Assembly: GCF_024298925.1 (NCBI RefSeq)
Contig: NZ_CP101283.1
Coordinates: forward strand, 2,237,001 to 2,301,000
Reading direction: 5' to 3'
Source: Phenylobacterium sp. LH3H17
GTDB taxonomy: Bacteria > Pseudomonadota > Alphaproteobacteria > Caulobacterales > Caulobacteraceae
DNA length: 64,000 bases
Part shown: piece by piece, positions 34,693 through 44,368 of the stretch
How the letters are laid out: every line of letters begins with the position of its first letter
Numbering within the stretch: the first letter of the stretch is position 1
Notes under the pieces: model-generated
Seen by the model: only the letters and a program-made list of their open reading frames with translations
Databases searched by the model: none
Told to the model about the DNA's origin: nothing
Translations under genes and position numbers: made by a program

Positions 34693-35199
34693 ATGAACAG
34701 GTCCGGTTCGCACATGTTTCGTCGCGTCGCCTTTGTCGCACTTGCTGGTTGCCTTGTGGCGACGACCGCCTGCGCGCCGATCACCACCTATTCCGGATTC
34801 CAGGCCATCGAGGCCAATCCGAAGGACGTGAAGGTGGGAACCGACACCAAGTCCACTGTCCGTGCGAGCCTCGGTTCGCCCTCGGCCACGTCGACCTTCG
34901 ACCCCAATGTCTGGTTCTACATCGACCAGGTGAAGGAGCGCGTCGCCTTCCGCCGGCCGGTGGTCACCTCGCGCAACGTCGTGGCGGTGACCTTCGACAA
35001 GGACACCGAGCTGGTGACGACCGTCGACACCATGACGTTGAAGGATGGCAAGGTCATCGCCTTCAACGGCCGCGAGACCCCGACCCGCGGGCGCGAGCTG
35101 ACCATCCTCGAACAGCTGCTGGGCAATGTGGGCCGCGGCACCATGCTGCCGAACGAAGACGAGAACGCGCCGGGCAACCGGCCGGGCGACCGGCGGTAG
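34693..35199 (+). CDS. bamE: Outer membrane assembly lipoprotein BamE
   Basis: 168 aa (start possibly the ATG at 34714). Signal peptide MFRRVAFVALAGCLVATTAC with a lipobox-like end before CAP. SmpA/OmlA domain: VKVGTDTKSTVRASLGSPSATSTFDPNVWFYI, VVAVTFDKDTELVTTVDTM, and the terminal GRELTILEQLLGNVGRG found in alphaproteobacterial BamE. It is part of the BAM machine that inserts outer-membrane beta-barrels. A strong terminator follows. Confidence 0.93.
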   Translation: MNRSGSHMFRRVAFVALAGCLVATTACAPITTYSGFQAIEANPKDVKVGTDTKSTVRASLGSPSATSTFDPNVWFYIDQVKERVAFRRPVVTSRNVVAVTFDKDTELVTTVDTMTLKDGKVIAFNGRETPTRGRELTILEQLLGNVGRGTMLPNEDENAPGNRPGDRR

Positions 35200-35202
35200 T
35201 CA

Positions 35203-35220
35203 TCCCCGCGAAAGCGGGGA
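35203..35220. repeat. Short dispersed-type palindrome TCCCCGC-GAAA-GCGGGGA
   Basis: A 7-base stem with a GNRA-type tetraloop directly after the bamE stop. Palindromes of this form (CCCGCGAAAGCGGG) are common intergenic repeats in alphaproteobacteria; only one copy is seen in this window. Confidence 0.5.
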
Positions 35221-35243
35221 ACCAGGCTCTCAGGCAACGAAAA

Positions 35244-35271
35244 ACGCCCCGGAGATCGCTCTCCGGGGCGT
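35244..35271. terminator. Bidirectional terminator between bamE and hppA
   Basis: Perfect 11-base stem ACGCCCCGGAG/CTCCGGGGCGT with a 6-base loop, followed on the plus strand by CTTCTTT and preceded by AAAA (T run on the minus strand). It sits between the two convergent genes. Confidence 0.85.
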
Positions 35272-35295
35272 CTTCTTTGGTCGTCGTCGGTCGGA

Positions 35296-37428
35296 CTAGC
35301 CGCCCGAGTGTGCCAGGACCGCCAGCAGCAGCAGGGCCACGATGTTGGTGATCTTGATCATCGGGTTCACCGCGGGACCCGCGGTGTCCTTGTAGGGGTC
35401 GCCGACGGTGTCGCCGGTCACCGCGGCCTTGTGGGCCTCGGATCCCTTGCCGCCATAGTGACCTTCCTCGATCAGCTTCTTGGCGTTGTCCCAGGCGCCG
35501 CCGCCCGAGGTCATCGAGATGGCGACGAACAGTCCGGTGACGATCACGCCCATCAGCATGGCGCCCAGCGAGGCGAAGGCGTTGACCTTGCCCGCGATGG
35601 CCTGGATCGCGAAGAACAGAACGATCGGCGACAGCACCGGCAGCAGGCTGGGAACGATCATTTCCCGGATCGCGGCGCTGGTCAGGATGCTCACGGCCCG
35701 GCCGTATTCCGGCTTGACCTCGCCGGTCATGATGCCGGGATTTTCCCGGAACTGACGGCGGACTTCCTCAACGACGGCCTCGGCCGCGCGCCCCACGGCG
35801 GTCATGGCCATGCCGCCGAACAGGAAGGGCAGCAGCCCGCCGAACAGCAGTCCGACCACGACGTACGGGTTGGAGAGATCGAAAGCGACCGCGCCCAGGC
35901 CGTCGAAGAACGAGCCCGGAGTGGCGTTGGCCGCGAAGTACTTCAGATCCTCGGTATAGGCGGCGAACAGCACCAGGGCGCCGAGGCCGGCCGAACCGAT
36001 GGCGTAGCCCTTGGTGACGGCCTTGGTGGTGTTGCCCACGGCGTCGAGCGCGTCGGTCGTGACCCGCACTTCCGGAGGCAGGCCGGCCATTTCGGCGATG
36101 CCACCGGCATTGTCGGTGACCGGACCGAAGGCGTCGAGGGCGACGATGAAGCCCGCCAGGGACAGCATCGAGGTGGTGGCGATGGCGATGCCGAACAGCC
36201 CGGCGAAGCCATAGGTGACGATGATGCCGGCGATGATCACCAGGGCCGGAGCCGCGGTGGATTCAAGCGACATGGCCAGGCCCTGGATCACGTTAGTGCC
36301 GTGGCCGGAGACGCTGGCCTTGGCCACCGACTTCACCGGACGGAAGCCCGTGCCGGTGTAGTATTCGGTGATCACGACGATGAGCGCGGTGACCGCGAGG
36401 CCCGCCATGCCGCACCAGAACAGGCTCATGGCGTCGAAGGTCTTGTCGCCCACGGTGAGCGGCTCGGGGACCAGCGAGGTCACGACCCAGTAGATCGCGC
36501 CCACGGACAGGACGCCGGTGACGATCAGGCCCTGGTAGAGGGCCCCCATGATGTTGTTGTTCTTGCCCAGGCGCACCGCGAAGGTGCCCAGGATCGAGGT
36601 GACGATGCAGACGCCGCAGATGGCCAGCGGCAGCAGCATCATGTTGGTGACGACCGTGGCGTTGTCGCGGAAGAAGATCGCCGCCAGCACCATGGTGGCG
36701 ACCGTGGTCACCGCATAGGTCTCGAACAGGTCGGCGGCCATGCCGGCGCAGTCGCCGACATTGTCGCCCACGTTGTCGGCGATGGTCGCGGCGTTGCGGG
36801 GGTCATCTTCCGGAATGCCGGCCTCGACCTTGCCCACCATGTCGCCGCCGACGTCGGCGCCCTTGGTGAAGATGCCGCCGCCCAGACGGGCGAAGATGGA
36901 GATCAGCGAGGCGCCGAAGCCGAGCGCGACCATGGAATCGACCACGTCGCGGCTGGTGTTCTCAAGCCCCAGGCCCTGGGTCAGGACCGCGTAGTAGCCG
37001 GCCACGCCGATCAGGGCGAAACCCGCCACCAGCATGCCGGTGATGGCCCCGGAGCGGAACGCCAGGGACAGGCCCTTGGCGAGGCTCTCGGAGGACGCCT
37101 GGGCGGTGCGCACATTGGCCCGCACCGAGATCAGCATGCCCACGAAGCCCGCGAGGCCAGAGAGGGTCGCCCCGACGAGGAAGCCGACGGCCGCGTACCA
37201 GCCGATCAGGAACCCGACCGCGACGAGGATGACCGCGCCCACCATGGCGATGGCGGTGTATTGCTTGTTCAGATAGGCCTGCGCGCCTTCCTGGATCGCC
37301 GCTGCGATCTCCTGCATCCGCGCATTGCCGGGCGAGGCCCGCAACAGGGACAGTGTCTGAAGCACTCCGTAGAGCACGGCCAGAAAGCCGGCGGCGATCA
37401 CCAGCCAAAGCGTAGTCTCAGAACTCAT
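35296..37428 (-). CDS. hppA: H+-translocating membrane pyrophosphatase, K+-independent type
   Basis: 710 aa with about 16 membrane helices. Pyrophosphate-binding motifs: [26 protein letters not shown] cut as [13 protein letters not shown] (190-202) and [20 protein letters not shown] (218-237). GNTTKA (465-470) has Lys469, the residue that marks the K+-independent, proton-pumping subfamily; K+-dependent enzymes have Ala there. It couples PPi hydrolysis to proton transport and helps remove PPi from biosynthesis. Monocistronic; the 210 bases upstream hold no gene. Confidence 0.97.
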   Translation of the reverse strand: MSSETTLWLVIAAGFLAVLYGVLQTLSLLRASPGNARMQEIAAAIQEGAQAYLNKQYTAIAMVGAVILVAVGFLIGWYAAVGFLVGATLSGLAGFVGMLISVRANVRTAQASSESLAKGLSLAFRSGAITGMLVAGFALIGVAGYYAVLTQGLGLENTSRDVVDSMVALGFGASLISIFARLGGGIFTKGADVGGDMVGKVEAGIPEDDPRNAATIADNVGDNVGDCAGMAADLFETYAVTTVATMVLAAIFFRDNATVVTNMMLLPLAICGVCIVTSILGTFAVRLGKNNNIMGALYQGLIVTGVLSVGAIYWVVTSLVPEPLTVGDKTFDAMSLFWCGMAGLAVTALIVVITEYYTGTGFRPVKSVAKASVSGHGTNVIQGLAMSLESTAAPALVIIAGIIVTYGFAGLFGIAIATTSMLSLAGFIVALDAFGPVTDNAGGIAEMAGLPPEVRVTTDALDAVGNTTKAVTKGYAIGSAGLGALVLFAAYTEDLKYFAANATPGSFFDGLGAVAFDLSNPYVVVGLLFGGLLPFLFGGMAMTAVGRAAEAVVEEVRRQFRENPGIMTGEVKPEYGRAVSILTSAAIREMIVPSLLPVLSPIVLFFAIQAIAGKVNAFASLGAMLMGVIVTGLFVAISMTSGGGAWDNAKKLIEEGHYGGKGSEAHKAAVTGDTVGDPYKDTAGPAVNPMIKITNIVALLLLAVLAHSGG

Positions 37429-37638
37429 AGTTTAAGCGCCCCTATGGATTGCACGGAGTTGGCCGAGCCCGCCCCGAGAGGCGGATGGCGGCGTTCCAGG
37501 CCCTGATGGTTTCCCCAGTATTGGGACGTCGTGGATCCGCCGCCCCTTATCGTGGGCGGGACGTTGCCAGTTGTAACGGGCGCGTGCAACGCCCTGTTGA
37601 CCAAGCTTCGGGCGACGCCACGGAAGCCGAGGCGCGGC

Positions 37639-38097
37639 CTAGGGGCGGATTTCCGCGTTGCTGCGCCGCCCGGCGGCCTTGGGCGGCGCGATCCGGCGCT
37701 TAGGCGCCTGGGAAGTGATGGTGATGGCCTTGATGTCCTTCGCCCCGGCGATGGCCACGGCCTCGCGCATCATGGTCGCCTGCAGCCTCGCCGCATCAAT
37801 GCTCATATAGTCCTTGGCGTTGGTGAACGGCGTCCGATGGCCGGCCCGGACCAAGGCGTCGCGAAAATAGGGTTCGCGTTCCCGAAGCTTGGCGGTGTTG
37901 GCCGAGGTGGTCAGCACTACGCGGACCGAAACGAAGACGTAGTTGATCAGCTTGCCGTCCACCACGATAGGCAGGGCGACGGGGGAGAGGTCGACATACT
38001 GGCCGACGTCCTTGGGCGCGGCCTTTTCCTCTGCGGCCAGCGCGGGGGCGGCGCAGAGGGCGGCGAGAGCGGCGGCGGTGAGGAAGCGGCGGAGCAT
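37639..38097 (-). CDS. Hypothetical exported protein (FliL-like pattern)
   Basis: 152 aa from the ATG at 38097, with GAGGG 6 bases upstream. A Sec signal peptide MLRRFLTAAALAALCAAPALA precedes a mature part of about 130 residues: YVDLSPVALPIVVDGKLINYVFVSVRVVL, then REREPYFRDALVRAGHR and a basic end (APKRRIAPPKAAGRR). The order (beta strands with VDL..PI, then a helix and RDA/L) recalls the periplasmic domain of FliL/stomatin-like proteins, but this is weak. No flagellar genes adjoin; motB is 12 kb away. Confidence 0.68.
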   Translation of the reverse strand: MLRRFLTAAALAALCAAPALAAEEKAAPKDVGQYVDLSPVALPIVVDGKLINYVFVSVRVVLTTSANTAKLREREPYFRDALVRAGHRTPFTNAKDYMSIDAARLQATMMREAVAIAGAKDIKAITITSQAPKRRIAPPKAAGRRSNAEIRP

Positions 38098-38185
38098 GAG
38101 GCACCCTCGCCGAATATGGTTGCCGCATCCTTGCGGTCCCGCCATCCTTGATGAAGCGCTCACATCGAGGACCCGCAGGATCCCT

Positions 38186-38692
38186 ATTTCAGAAGGCAAG
38201 TCGGTCAGTCTCCGACTCATCGAGGCGGCCGACCTTCCGCGGATCGCCCCTCACCTCTTCACCGTCTCGATCACCGAACCGCTCACCGAACTGCCGCGGC
38301 TCCAGGCCGTGCACGCTGCGACGGGGCTCTGGCTGGAGGATTCCGGCGCGGTGGCCATCGTCGAGAACGACGGTGGCCGGATGGTCGGCACGATGCAGTT
38401 CTACCGCTCGAGTCCCGTCATCCACGGCTATGAGTTGGGCTACATCGTTCATGACCCGGCCGATCGCGGCAAAGGCTACGCCTCCGAGGCTACGCGCCTG
38501 CTCACCGGCCTGCTGTTCGACGAGCGACCGGACTGTTTTCGCCTGCAGCTGATCATCGAGACCTGGAACGAAGCGTCGTGGCGGATCGCCGAACGATGCG
38601 GCTACACCCGCGAGGCTTTGTTGCGAAAGGCCGGTTTCAGCACCGAGGATCCCGAGGACTGCTACCTCTATGCGCGGATCCGCGGCGGCTAG
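38186..38692 (+). CDS. GNAT family N-acetyltransferase (RimJ/RimL type), start uncertain
   Basis: RimJ/RimL-like acetyltransferase: SVSLRLIEAADLPRIAPHLF, GRMVGTMQFYRSSPVIHGYELGYIVHDPADRGKGYASEATRLL (acetyl-CoA motif RGKGYA) and ASWRIAERCGYTREALLRKAGF. Similarity begins at SVSLRL, a few residues after an ATT codon at 38186 that has AGGA 5 bases upstream; there is no ATG, GTG or TTG close by. The nearest ATG in frame (38096) would overlap the start of the divergent gene and add 30 residues unlike the family. The coordinates given use the ATT. Confidence 0.8.
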   Translation: MSEGKSVSLRLIEAADLPRIAPHLFTVSITEPLTELPRLQAVHAATGLWLEDSGAVAIVENDGGRMVGTMQFYRSSPVIHGYELGYIVHDPADRGKGYASEATRLLTGLLFDERPDCFRLQLIIETWNEASWRIAERCGYTREALLRKAGFSTEDPEDCYLYARIRGG

Positions 38693-39630
38693 CCGTGCCG
38701 CCAGCCGCCGGCCCCCGCGTCGATCGGTACGCCGTCCACCAGCACTTCGACGCCGGCGCCCGCGACGATCTCGCCGATGAGGGTCAGGCCCGGGATGCGG
38801 ACCGCGTCCGGCGCCACGGCGCAGACGATCTCATAGTCGTCCCCGCCCGAGGCCAGGGCGCGCAGGGCCGTGGCGCGGTCGTCCTGTAGTCCCAGCCAGC
38901 GGTGGGCGGCCGGCGACAGCGGCAAGCGCTCGAGGTTCAGCCTCAGGCCGGCGCCGCTGGCCTTGGCTATGTGGCCGGCGTCGGCGATCAGGCCATCGGA
39001 CACGTCGGCGGCGGCGTGGGCCCGGTCCCGCAAGGCCGCGCGCAGGTCGAGCCGCGGGGTCGGCAGGCGGTATCGGTCGGCCAGATAGCCGTCCGGATCA
39101 TCCAGCTCGCGGCGTGCGGCGGCCAGGCCCAGCCAGCCGTCGCCGATCACGCCGCTGACCATGACAAGATCGCCGACCCTGGCGCCGCCGCGTCGGATCA
39201 TCCTGCCCGTGGGCACCCAGCCCAACATGGTCAGGGAGGCCATCAGCGGGCCGGGCGTCGAGACCGTGTCGCCCCCCAGCAGAACGAGGTTTGCGCCGTC
39301 CTTCGCCAGGCCCGCGGCGAAGGCTTGGCGCTCCGACCATCCGAAGCTGGGCGGCCAGGCTACCGCCAGGAAATAACCGTAGGGTTCGGCGCCCTTGGCG
39401 GCCAGGTCGGAGAGATTCACCCGCAACAGCTTGCGCGCGATCAGGTCCGGGGCCTCGTCGCTAAGGAAGTGCACACCCTGGACCATGGCGTCCTTGGTGA
39501 TCACCAGGTCGAAGCCCGGCCGCGAAGGTATCGCCGCGGCGTCGTCCAACAGATCGAAGGCCTCCGCCGCCCCTTTGGTCAGCGGTCGGTAGAGGCGCGC
39601 GATCTGCTCGAATTCATCTGGGCCGGACAT
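38689..39630 (-). CDS. thiL: Thiamine-monophosphate kinase
   Basis: 313 aa. AIR synthase-like fold: [32 protein letters not shown] (Asp ligands for Mg and ATP), [61 protein letters not shown] and [15 protein letters not shown]. It makes thiamine diphosphate from thiamine monophosphate. Its start overlaps the nusB end by 17 bases; nusB-thiL coupling is a widespread arrangement. The 3' end overlaps the convergent acetyltransferase gene by 4 bases. Confidence 0.95.
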   Translation of the reverse strand: MSGPDEFEQIARLYRPLTKGAAEAFDLLDDAAAIPSRPGFDLVITKDAMVQGVHFLSDEAPDLIARKLLRVNLSDLAAKGAEPYGYFLAVAWPPSFGWSERQAFAAGLAKDGANLVLLGGDTVSTPGPLMASLTMLGWVPTGRMIRRGGARVGDLVMVSGVIGDGWLGLAAARRELDDPDGYLADRYRLPTPRLDLRAALRDRAHAAADVSDGLIADAGHIAKASGAGLRLNLERLPLSPAAHRWLGLQDDRATALRALASGGDDYEIVCAVAPDAVRIPGLTLIGEIVAGAGVEVLVDGVPIDAGAGGWRHG

Positions 39631-40084
39631 CCTGGGCCACCGCGTCCAGGGCGCCGTTCACGAAGCCCGGCTCGGGACCTTCGAAGAACGACTTGGCGAG
39701 CTCAACATACTCGTCGATCACCACCTCGGTGGGCACGTCGGCGCGATGGGCCAGCTCGAAGGCCCCGGCGCGCAGGATGGCGCGGACCGTGGCGTCCAAT
39801 CGCTCCAGCCGCCAGCCGGCGGCCAGCCGCTTGACCACGGCGCTGTCGATCTCGCGCTGGGCGCCGACGACGCCGCGCACCAGCTCGGCGAAGAACGCTT
39901 CGTCGGCGCTGGCCAGGGTGTCGCCCTCGGTAGCCTCGTCGCCTTCCATGCCTCGGTCGAACCGATGGTCGGCGAACTCGCGGATCACGGCCTCGACGCC
40001 GGCGCCGGAGACTTCCATCTGATAGAGGGCCTGGATCGCGGCCAGCCGGGCCACGGAACGCATGTTGTGGGCGGACCCGCTCAT
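39614..40084 (-). CDS. nusB: Transcription antitermination factor NusB
   Basis: 156 aa. All-helical NusB pattern: [88 protein letters not shown]. It binds boxA RNA with NusE (S10) in rRNA antitermination. Starts in a 4-base overlap with ribH. Confidence 0.96.
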   Translation of the reverse strand: MSGSAHNMRSVARLAAIQALYQMEVSGAGVEAVIREFADHRFDRGMEGDEATEGDTLASADEAFFAELVRGVVGAQREIDSAVVKRLAAGWRLERLDATVRAILRAGAFELAHRADVPTEVVIDEYVELAKSFFEGPEPGFVNGALDAVAQDVRPR

Positions 40085-40548
40085 CGGACGGCCTGGCCGA
40101 GCAGCTGGCGCTTGAGCGCGATCATCTCCAGCGCCGCGCGCGCCGCGCCGCCGCCCTTGTCGCCCTCGCTCGCCCGCGCCCGCGCCCAGGCCTGGTCGCC
40201 GTCCTCGACGGTCAGGATGCCGTTGCCGATGGCCAGCCGCTTGCCGATGGCCAGGTCCATGAGACCCCGCGCGGATTCGTTGGAGACGATCTCGAAGTGA
40301 TAGGTCTCGCCGCGGATCACCGTGCCGAGCGCCACGTAGCCGTCGTAGCGCTTGCCGGCCGGGCGATGACCGCCCTCCTCGGCGATGGCGATGGCCCCGG
40401 GAATCTCCAGGGCGCCGGGGACGCTGATCACGTCGTATTCCGCATCATGGGCGGTGATCACGTCGGCGGCTGCCTTCAGCAGCTCGTCGGCCAGGTCGTC
40501 ATAGAAGCGCGCCTCGACGACGAGGATGCGGATTTTCTCTTCGAGCAT
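40081..40548 (-). CDS. ribH: 6,7-dimethyl-8-ribityllumazine synthase
   Basis: 155 aa. Lumazine synthase features: [62 protein letters not shown] (active-site His and Arg region) and [16 protein letters not shown]. It condenses 3,4-dihydroxy-2-butanone 4-phosphate with the ribitylaminouracil. Only 25 bases separate it from ribE, so no ribBA gene lies between. Confidence 0.95.
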   Translation of the reverse strand: MLEEKIRILVVEARFYDDLADELLKAAADVITAHDAEYDVISVPGALEIPGAIAIAEEGGHRPAGKRYDGYVALGTVIRGETYHFEIVSNESARGLMDLAIGKRLAIGNGILTVEDGDQAWARARASEGDKGGGAARAALEMIALKRQLLGQAVR

Positions 40549-40573
40549 GTGAAGTCCTTTTCGAAGCGACCCT

Positions 40574-41164
40574 TTAGGCCGTTTCGCGCCAGCGGGCGAG
40601 ATAGCGCGCCAGCATATCGATCTCCAGGTTCACGCGGCTGCCGACCTTGAGACGGCCCAGGGTGGTCACATCCCAGGTGTGAGGGATCAGATTCACCCCG
40701 AAGACGTCGTCCTCGACCTCGTTGACGGTCAGGGAGACGCCTTGCACCGTGATGGAGCCCTTGGGCGCGATATAGCGGTGCAGGGGGCGCGGGACCCGGA
40801 CCTTGACCCGGTGCGAACCCCCCTCGCTCTCGATGGAGATCACCTCCCCCACTCCGTCCACATGGCCCGAAACAATGTGACCGCCCAGCTCGTCGCCAAC
40901 CCTGGCGGCGCGTTCCAGGTTGACCGGGTCACCGGCCTTCCACTCCTCCAGGGTGGTCATCGACAGGGTCTCGCCGGAAACTTCGACGGCGAACCAGCCA
41001 TCGCCCTTCTCCACCACGGTCAGGCAGCAGCCGGCGTGGCTGATCGAGGCGCCGATATCGACCGTGGAAAGGTCAAAGCTGGTCTCCACCTCGAACCTGC
41101 GGTCGCGGTTGGTGTCGCGGACGGCGCGGACGCGGCCCACATCGGTGACGATCCCGGTGAACAT
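40574..41164 (-). CDS. ribE: Riboflavin synthase alpha chain
   Basis: 196 aa. Two lumazine-binding repeats: [15 protein letters not shown] with [13 protein letters not shown] in the first half, and [16 protein letters not shown] with [17 protein letters not shown] in the second. It dismutates two lumazines to riboflavin and the pyrimidine. Directly adjacent to the ribD-type gene (1 base between), so translation is coupled. Confidence 0.95.
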   Translation of the reverse strand: MFTGIVTDVGRVRAVRDTNRDRRFEVETSFDLSTVDIGASISHAGCCLTVVEKGDGWFAVEVSGETLSMTTLEEWKAGDPVNLERAARVGDELGGHIVSGHVDGVGEVISIESEGGSHRVKVRVPRPLHRYIAPKGSITVQGVSLTVNEVEDDVFGVNLIPHTWDVTTLGRLKVGSRVNLEIDMLARYLARWRETA

Positions 41165-41815
41165 TCAAATCCTCTCGTAACGCTCCCACAGGTCGGCGCC
41201 GACCTCCAGGACTTCAAGGCGCCGCAGCTTCGGCGCGTCGGCCAGTGCGGTCACCGACAGGGCGCCGATCCCCGGCCGCCCCTCCCCACCGATCACGATC
41301 GGCGCACGGAACCATTCCAGACGGTCCACCAGCCCGCAGCGCAGGAAGCTCGCCGCCACCTGGCCGCCGCCCTCGACGAACAGCCGCTCCAGGCCTTCCC
41401 TTGCGAGGGTCGCCACCACGTCACGCAACTCCGGACGATCGTCGCCGATGGCGTGGACCTGCAGCACCCGGACGCCGGCGTTGGTCAGCCGGGGGTCGGG
41501 CGGCGTCGTGGACACCAGATAGGTCGGGATTTCGCGGGCGGCGGCGACCAGCTTGCAGCCGTCGGCCAGCCTTTGCCGACTGTCCAACACGACGCGAGCG
41601 GGCTGCGGCCCGGTCCAGCCGGGAAGCCGCACGGTCAGTTCAGGATCGTCCGCCAGCGCCGTCTCGACCCCGACCAGAACGGCGTCATGCTCGGAACGCA
41701 GGCGGTGGGTCGCCTGGCGCGCCTCAGGTCCCGTGATCCAACGGCTCTCGCCGGTGGCCGTGGCGATCCGCCCGTCCAGCGAGGTGGCGAGCTTGAGGGT
41801 GACGCTAGCGCTCAT
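41165..41815 (-). CDS. ribD: RibD-type reductase domain only (5-amino-6-(5-phosphoribosylamino)uracil reductase)
   Basis: 216 aa. The whole protein is a RibD C-terminal (DHFR-like) domain: [83 protein letters not shown]. Bifunctional RibD proteins are about 360-380 aa with an N-terminal zinc deaminase domain (HAE...PCxxxG); that domain is missing and there is no room for it, since the frame starts inside the end of nrdR (11-base overlap). The deaminase must be encoded elsewhere, or this is a stand-alone reductase. Confidence 0.85.
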   Translation of the reverse strand: MSASVTLKLATSLDGRIATATGESRWITGPEARQATHRLRSEHDAVLVGVETALADDPELTVRLPGWTGPQPARVVLDSRQRLADGCKLVAAAREIPTYLVSTTPPDPRLTNAGVRVLQVHAIGDDRPELRDVVATLAREGLERLFVEGGGQVAASFLRCGLVDRLEWFRAPIVIGGEGRPGIGALSVTALADAPKLRRLEVLEVGADLWERYERI

Positions 41816-42278
41816 CCTCGGAGGCCTCGCTCAGGCCCTCCTCGCCGAGGAAGGTCGCGAACTCGCCGGCCTCGCGGAAGTCGCGATAGACCGAAGCGTA
41901 GCGGACATAGGCCACATCATCGAGGCTCTTGAGCTGCTTCATGACCAGTTCGCCCACCACGGACGAGGCGAGCTCGGTCTCGCCCATGCTCTCAAGCTGG
42001 CGGGCGATCAGCGAGATCATCCGCTCGATGCGTTCAGGCTCGATCGGCCGCTTGCGGGTGGCGATGGCGATGGAGCGGGCCAGCTTGTCGCGCTCGAACG
42101 GCGTGCGCCGCCCCGATCGCTTGAGAATCGTCAGCTCGCGCAGTTGCACCCGTTCGAAGGTGGTGAAGCGGCCGCCGCACTCCGGGCAGAGGCGGCGGCG
42201 GCGGATGGCCGCCCCGTCTTCCGACGGACGGCTGTCCTTCACCTGGCTCTCGGCGTGACCGCAGAATGGGCAGCGCAT
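41805..42278 (-). CDS. nrdR: Transcriptional repressor NrdR
   Basis: 157 aa. N-terminal zinc ribbon [18 protein letters not shown] with the second pair in [16 protein letters not shown], then the ATP-cone domain ([24 protein letters not shown], residues about 50-140). NrdR senses dATP/ATP and represses ribonucleotide reductase operons. It is 42 bases downstream of glyA and overlaps the ribD-type gene; glyA-nrdR-rib is a common alphaproteobacterial order. Confidence 0.96.
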   Translation of the reverse strand: MRCPFCGHAESQVKDSRPSEDGAAIRRRRLCPECGGRFTTFERVQLRELTILKRSGRRTPFERDKLARSIAIATRKRPIEPERIERMISLIARQLESMGETELASSVVGELVMKQLKSLDDVAYVRYASVYRDFREAGEFATFLGEEGLSEASEDER

Positions 42279-42320
42279 GATGTAGCCCCTCCCGGCCTAC
42301 CTAGCCCCCAGATACAGGGT

Positions 42321-43610
42321 CTAGCCGTAGATGGGGAAGCGTTTCGTGAGCGCCAACACCTCATCGCGCACCTTGGCCTCGACAGCGGAGTTGTCGCCGC
42401 CCCTGGAAAGCCCGTCCAGAACCTCGCCCATCCAGGTCCCGACCTGGCGGAATTCGCCGGGCCCGAAGCCGCGCGTGGTGCCGGCCGGCGTGCCGACCCG
42501 CAGGCCCGAGGTCTGCATCGGGGGAAGCGGATCGAATGGGATGCCGTTCTTGTTGGTGGTGATGTGGGCCCGCTCCAGGGCGACCTCGGCGTCGGCGCCC
42601 GACACCCCCTTGGGGGTCAGGTCGACCAGCATCACGTGGCTGTCGGTGCCATTGGACACGATCTTGAAGCCGGCGCATTGCAGGCTGTCCGACAGGGCGC
42701 GGGCGTTGTCGACCACCTGGCGCGCATAGAGCTTGAACTCGGGCTTCAGCGCCTCGCCGAAGGCCACGGCCTTGGCGGCGATCACGTGCATCAGCGGGCC
42801 GCCCTGCAGGCCCGGGAAGACCGCGCTGTCGATCTTCTTGGCCAGCTTCTTGGAGTTGGTGAGGATCATGCCGCCGCGCGGGCCGCGCAGCGTCTTGTGG
42901 GTGGTCGTGGTCACCACATGGGCGTGCGGGAACGGGTTCGGATAGACCCCGCCGGCCACCAGGCCCGCATAGTGGGCGATGTCGACCATCAGGACGGCGT
43001 CGACGCTGTCGGCGATCTCGCGGAAACGGGCGAAGTCGATGTGGCGGCTATAGGCCGAGGCGCCGGCGATGATCACCTTGGGCTTCTCCGCCAGGGCCAC
43101 CTCGGCGGCCTGGTCGTAGTCGATCAGATGATCCTGCTGGCGTACGGAATAGGCGACCGGCCGGAACCACTTGCCCGACTGGTTGACGCTCTTGCCGTGG
43201 GTCAGGTGGCCGCCCGCCGCCAGGTCCATACCCATGAAGGTGTCGCCCGGGCTCATGGTGGCCATGAACACCGCCTGATTGGCCTGGCTGCCCGAGTGCG
43301 GCTGCACATTGGCGTACTCGCAGCCGAAGATCTGCTTGGCCCGCTCGATGGCGATCTGCTCGGCGATGTCCACCACCTCACAGCCGCCGTAGTAGCGCTT
43401 ACCCGGATAGCCCTCGGCGTACTTGTTGGTAAGGACCGAGCCCTGGACCTCCATCACCGCGCGCGAGACGATGTTCTCGGACGCGATCAGCTCGATCTGG
43501 TCCTGCTGGCGCTTCAGTTCGCGCGTCAGCACCGCGGCGATGTCGGGGTCGGCCTCGGCGACGCTGGCGGAGAAGAAGGCGTCGGATGGTGTCTGGGTGT
43601 GGACGGTCAT
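42321..43610 (-). CDS. glyA: Serine hydroxymethyltransferase
   Basis: 429 aa. Fold type I PLP enzyme: [50 protein letters not shown], and the Schiff-base Lys in [15 protein letters not shown]. It converts serine to glycine with transfer of a one-carbon unit to tetrahydrofolate. First gene of the minus-strand block glyA-nrdR-ribD-ribE-ribH-nusB-thiL. It is divergent from the mucR-like gene. Confidence 0.97.
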   Translation of the reverse strand: MTVHTQTPSDAFFSASVAEADPDIAAVLTRELKRQQDQIELIASENIVSRAVMEVQGSVLTNKYAEGYPGKRYYGGCEVVDIAEQIAIERAKQIFGCEYANVQPHSGSQANQAVFMATMSPGDTFMGMDLAAGGHLTHGKSVNQSGKWFRPVAYSVRQQDHLIDYDQAAEVALAEKPKVIIAGASAYSRHIDFARFREIADSVDAVLMVDIAHYAGLVAGGVYPNPFPHAHVVTTTTHKTLRGPRGGMILTNSKKLAKKIDSAVFPGLQGGPLMHVIAAKAVAFGEALKPEFKLYARQVVDNARALSDSLQCAGFKIVSNGTDSHVMLVDLTPKGVSGADAEVALERAHITTNKNGIPFDPLPPMQTSGLRVGTPAGTTRGFGPGEFRQVGTWMGEVLDGLSRGGDNSAVEAKVRDEVLALTKRFPIYG

Positions 43611-43691
43611 GGGCGTGGCTTTCGGGAATCTTGGGAGGGGCAGAGGCCAGGGGCGCTCTTTAGCGCCTTAGGCCGGGTGAACCAAATGCTG

Positions 43692-43716
43692 GGAACAATC
43701 TGGGCGTCCGGGCGTT
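43692..43716 (+). promoter_or_regulatory. EcfG (SigT)-type promoter upstream of the mucR-like gene
   Basis: GGAAC at 43692-43696, a 16-base spacer and CGTT at 43713-43716: an exact match to the alphaproteobacterial general stress sigma factor consensus. The expected start of transcription is about 60 bases before the start codon at 43787. Confidence 0.65.
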
Positions 43717-43786
43717 GCTGCGGGACCGGAGGTGCGCGCGAGCGCGGCCTTTCGGCCGTGAGTGTCACGCAGTCAGGGGGCTCTGT

Positions 43787-44218
43787 ATGAGTATTGATGT
43801 CGAACCCGAGGGTCGTTCGGGTGAAGAACTGCTGCGCCTCGGCGCCGATATCGTCTCGGCATATGTGAGCCGCAACGCCGTCTCGGTAGACGCCGTTCCC
43901 GACATCATCAGGTCCGTCCATAGCGCGCTGGAGTCTCTCGGCCGCGCGGCCGTCGCCCAGCCGGAGGAGCGGGCCAAACCCGCGGTTCCGATCAACCGCT
44001 CGATCCAGAACGACTTCATCGTCTGCCTGGAGGACGGCAAGAAGCTGAAGATGCTGAAGCGCTATCTGCGGTCGCGATACGACATGAGCCCTGAGGACTA
44101 TCGCCGCCGCTGGGGCCTGCCGCCCGACTATCCGATGGTGGCGCCGGCCTATGCGGCGCGGCGCAGCGATTTCGCCAAGAAGATCGGCCTTGGCCGAGGC
44201 GTTCGTCGCGGGAAGTGA
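43787..44218 (+). CDS. MucR/Ros family transcriptional regulator
   Basis: 143 aa from the ATG at 43787 with GGGGG 6 bases upstream. The MucR domain is clear: LRLGADIVSAYVSRNAVSVDAVPDIIRSVHSAL at the oligomerising N-terminus and FIVCLEDGKKLKMLKRYLRSRYDMSPEDYRRRWGLPPDYPMVAPAYA (split here: Cys80, Asp83) at the DNA-binding end. The two zinc-ligand histidines of Ros are Tyr93 and Arg97 here, so classical zinc binding looks lost. Members are H-NS-like gene silencers and cell-cycle regulators in Caulobacter and Brucella. Confidence 0.88.
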   Translation: MSIDVEPEGRSGEELLRLGADIVSAYVSRNAVSVDAVPDIIRSVHSALESLGRAAVAQPEERAKPAVPINRSIQNDFIVCLEDGKKLKMLKRYLRSRYDMSPEDYRRRWGLPPDYPMVAPAYAARRSDFAKKIGLGRGVRRGK

Positions 44219-44328
44219 ACGGCCGTCGGCTCGGTCGTCCCCAGAAAAACGGGTATCCGGACGATGAATGAGCGGACCAGCCGCCAGGTTTTGTTCAGCG
44301 AACCCTGAGGTCTCCGAAGATGTTGAAC

Positions 44329-44354
44329 GCCGCGCGGATATGCGCCCGCGCGGC
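44329..44354. terminator. Hairpin between the mucR-like gene and hemA
   Basis: Perfect 9-base stem GCCGCGCGG/CCGCGCGGC with an 8-base loop between two convergent genes, 14 bases from the hemA stop. No T run follows; it could serve either strand. Confidence 0.45.
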
Positions 44355-44368
44355 TGGAATCGCAGGTT

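Noticed and set aside
35308..37506. 732-aa open frame antisense to hppA
   Set aside because: His/Gly/Asp/Gln-rich, without domains; a typical mirror frame of a high-GC gene that itself matches a known family in full.
40549..43610. FMN riboswitch in the rib block
   Set aside because: No RFN-type sequence in any gap; the rib genes lie inside an operon with overlaps or gaps of up to 42 bases.
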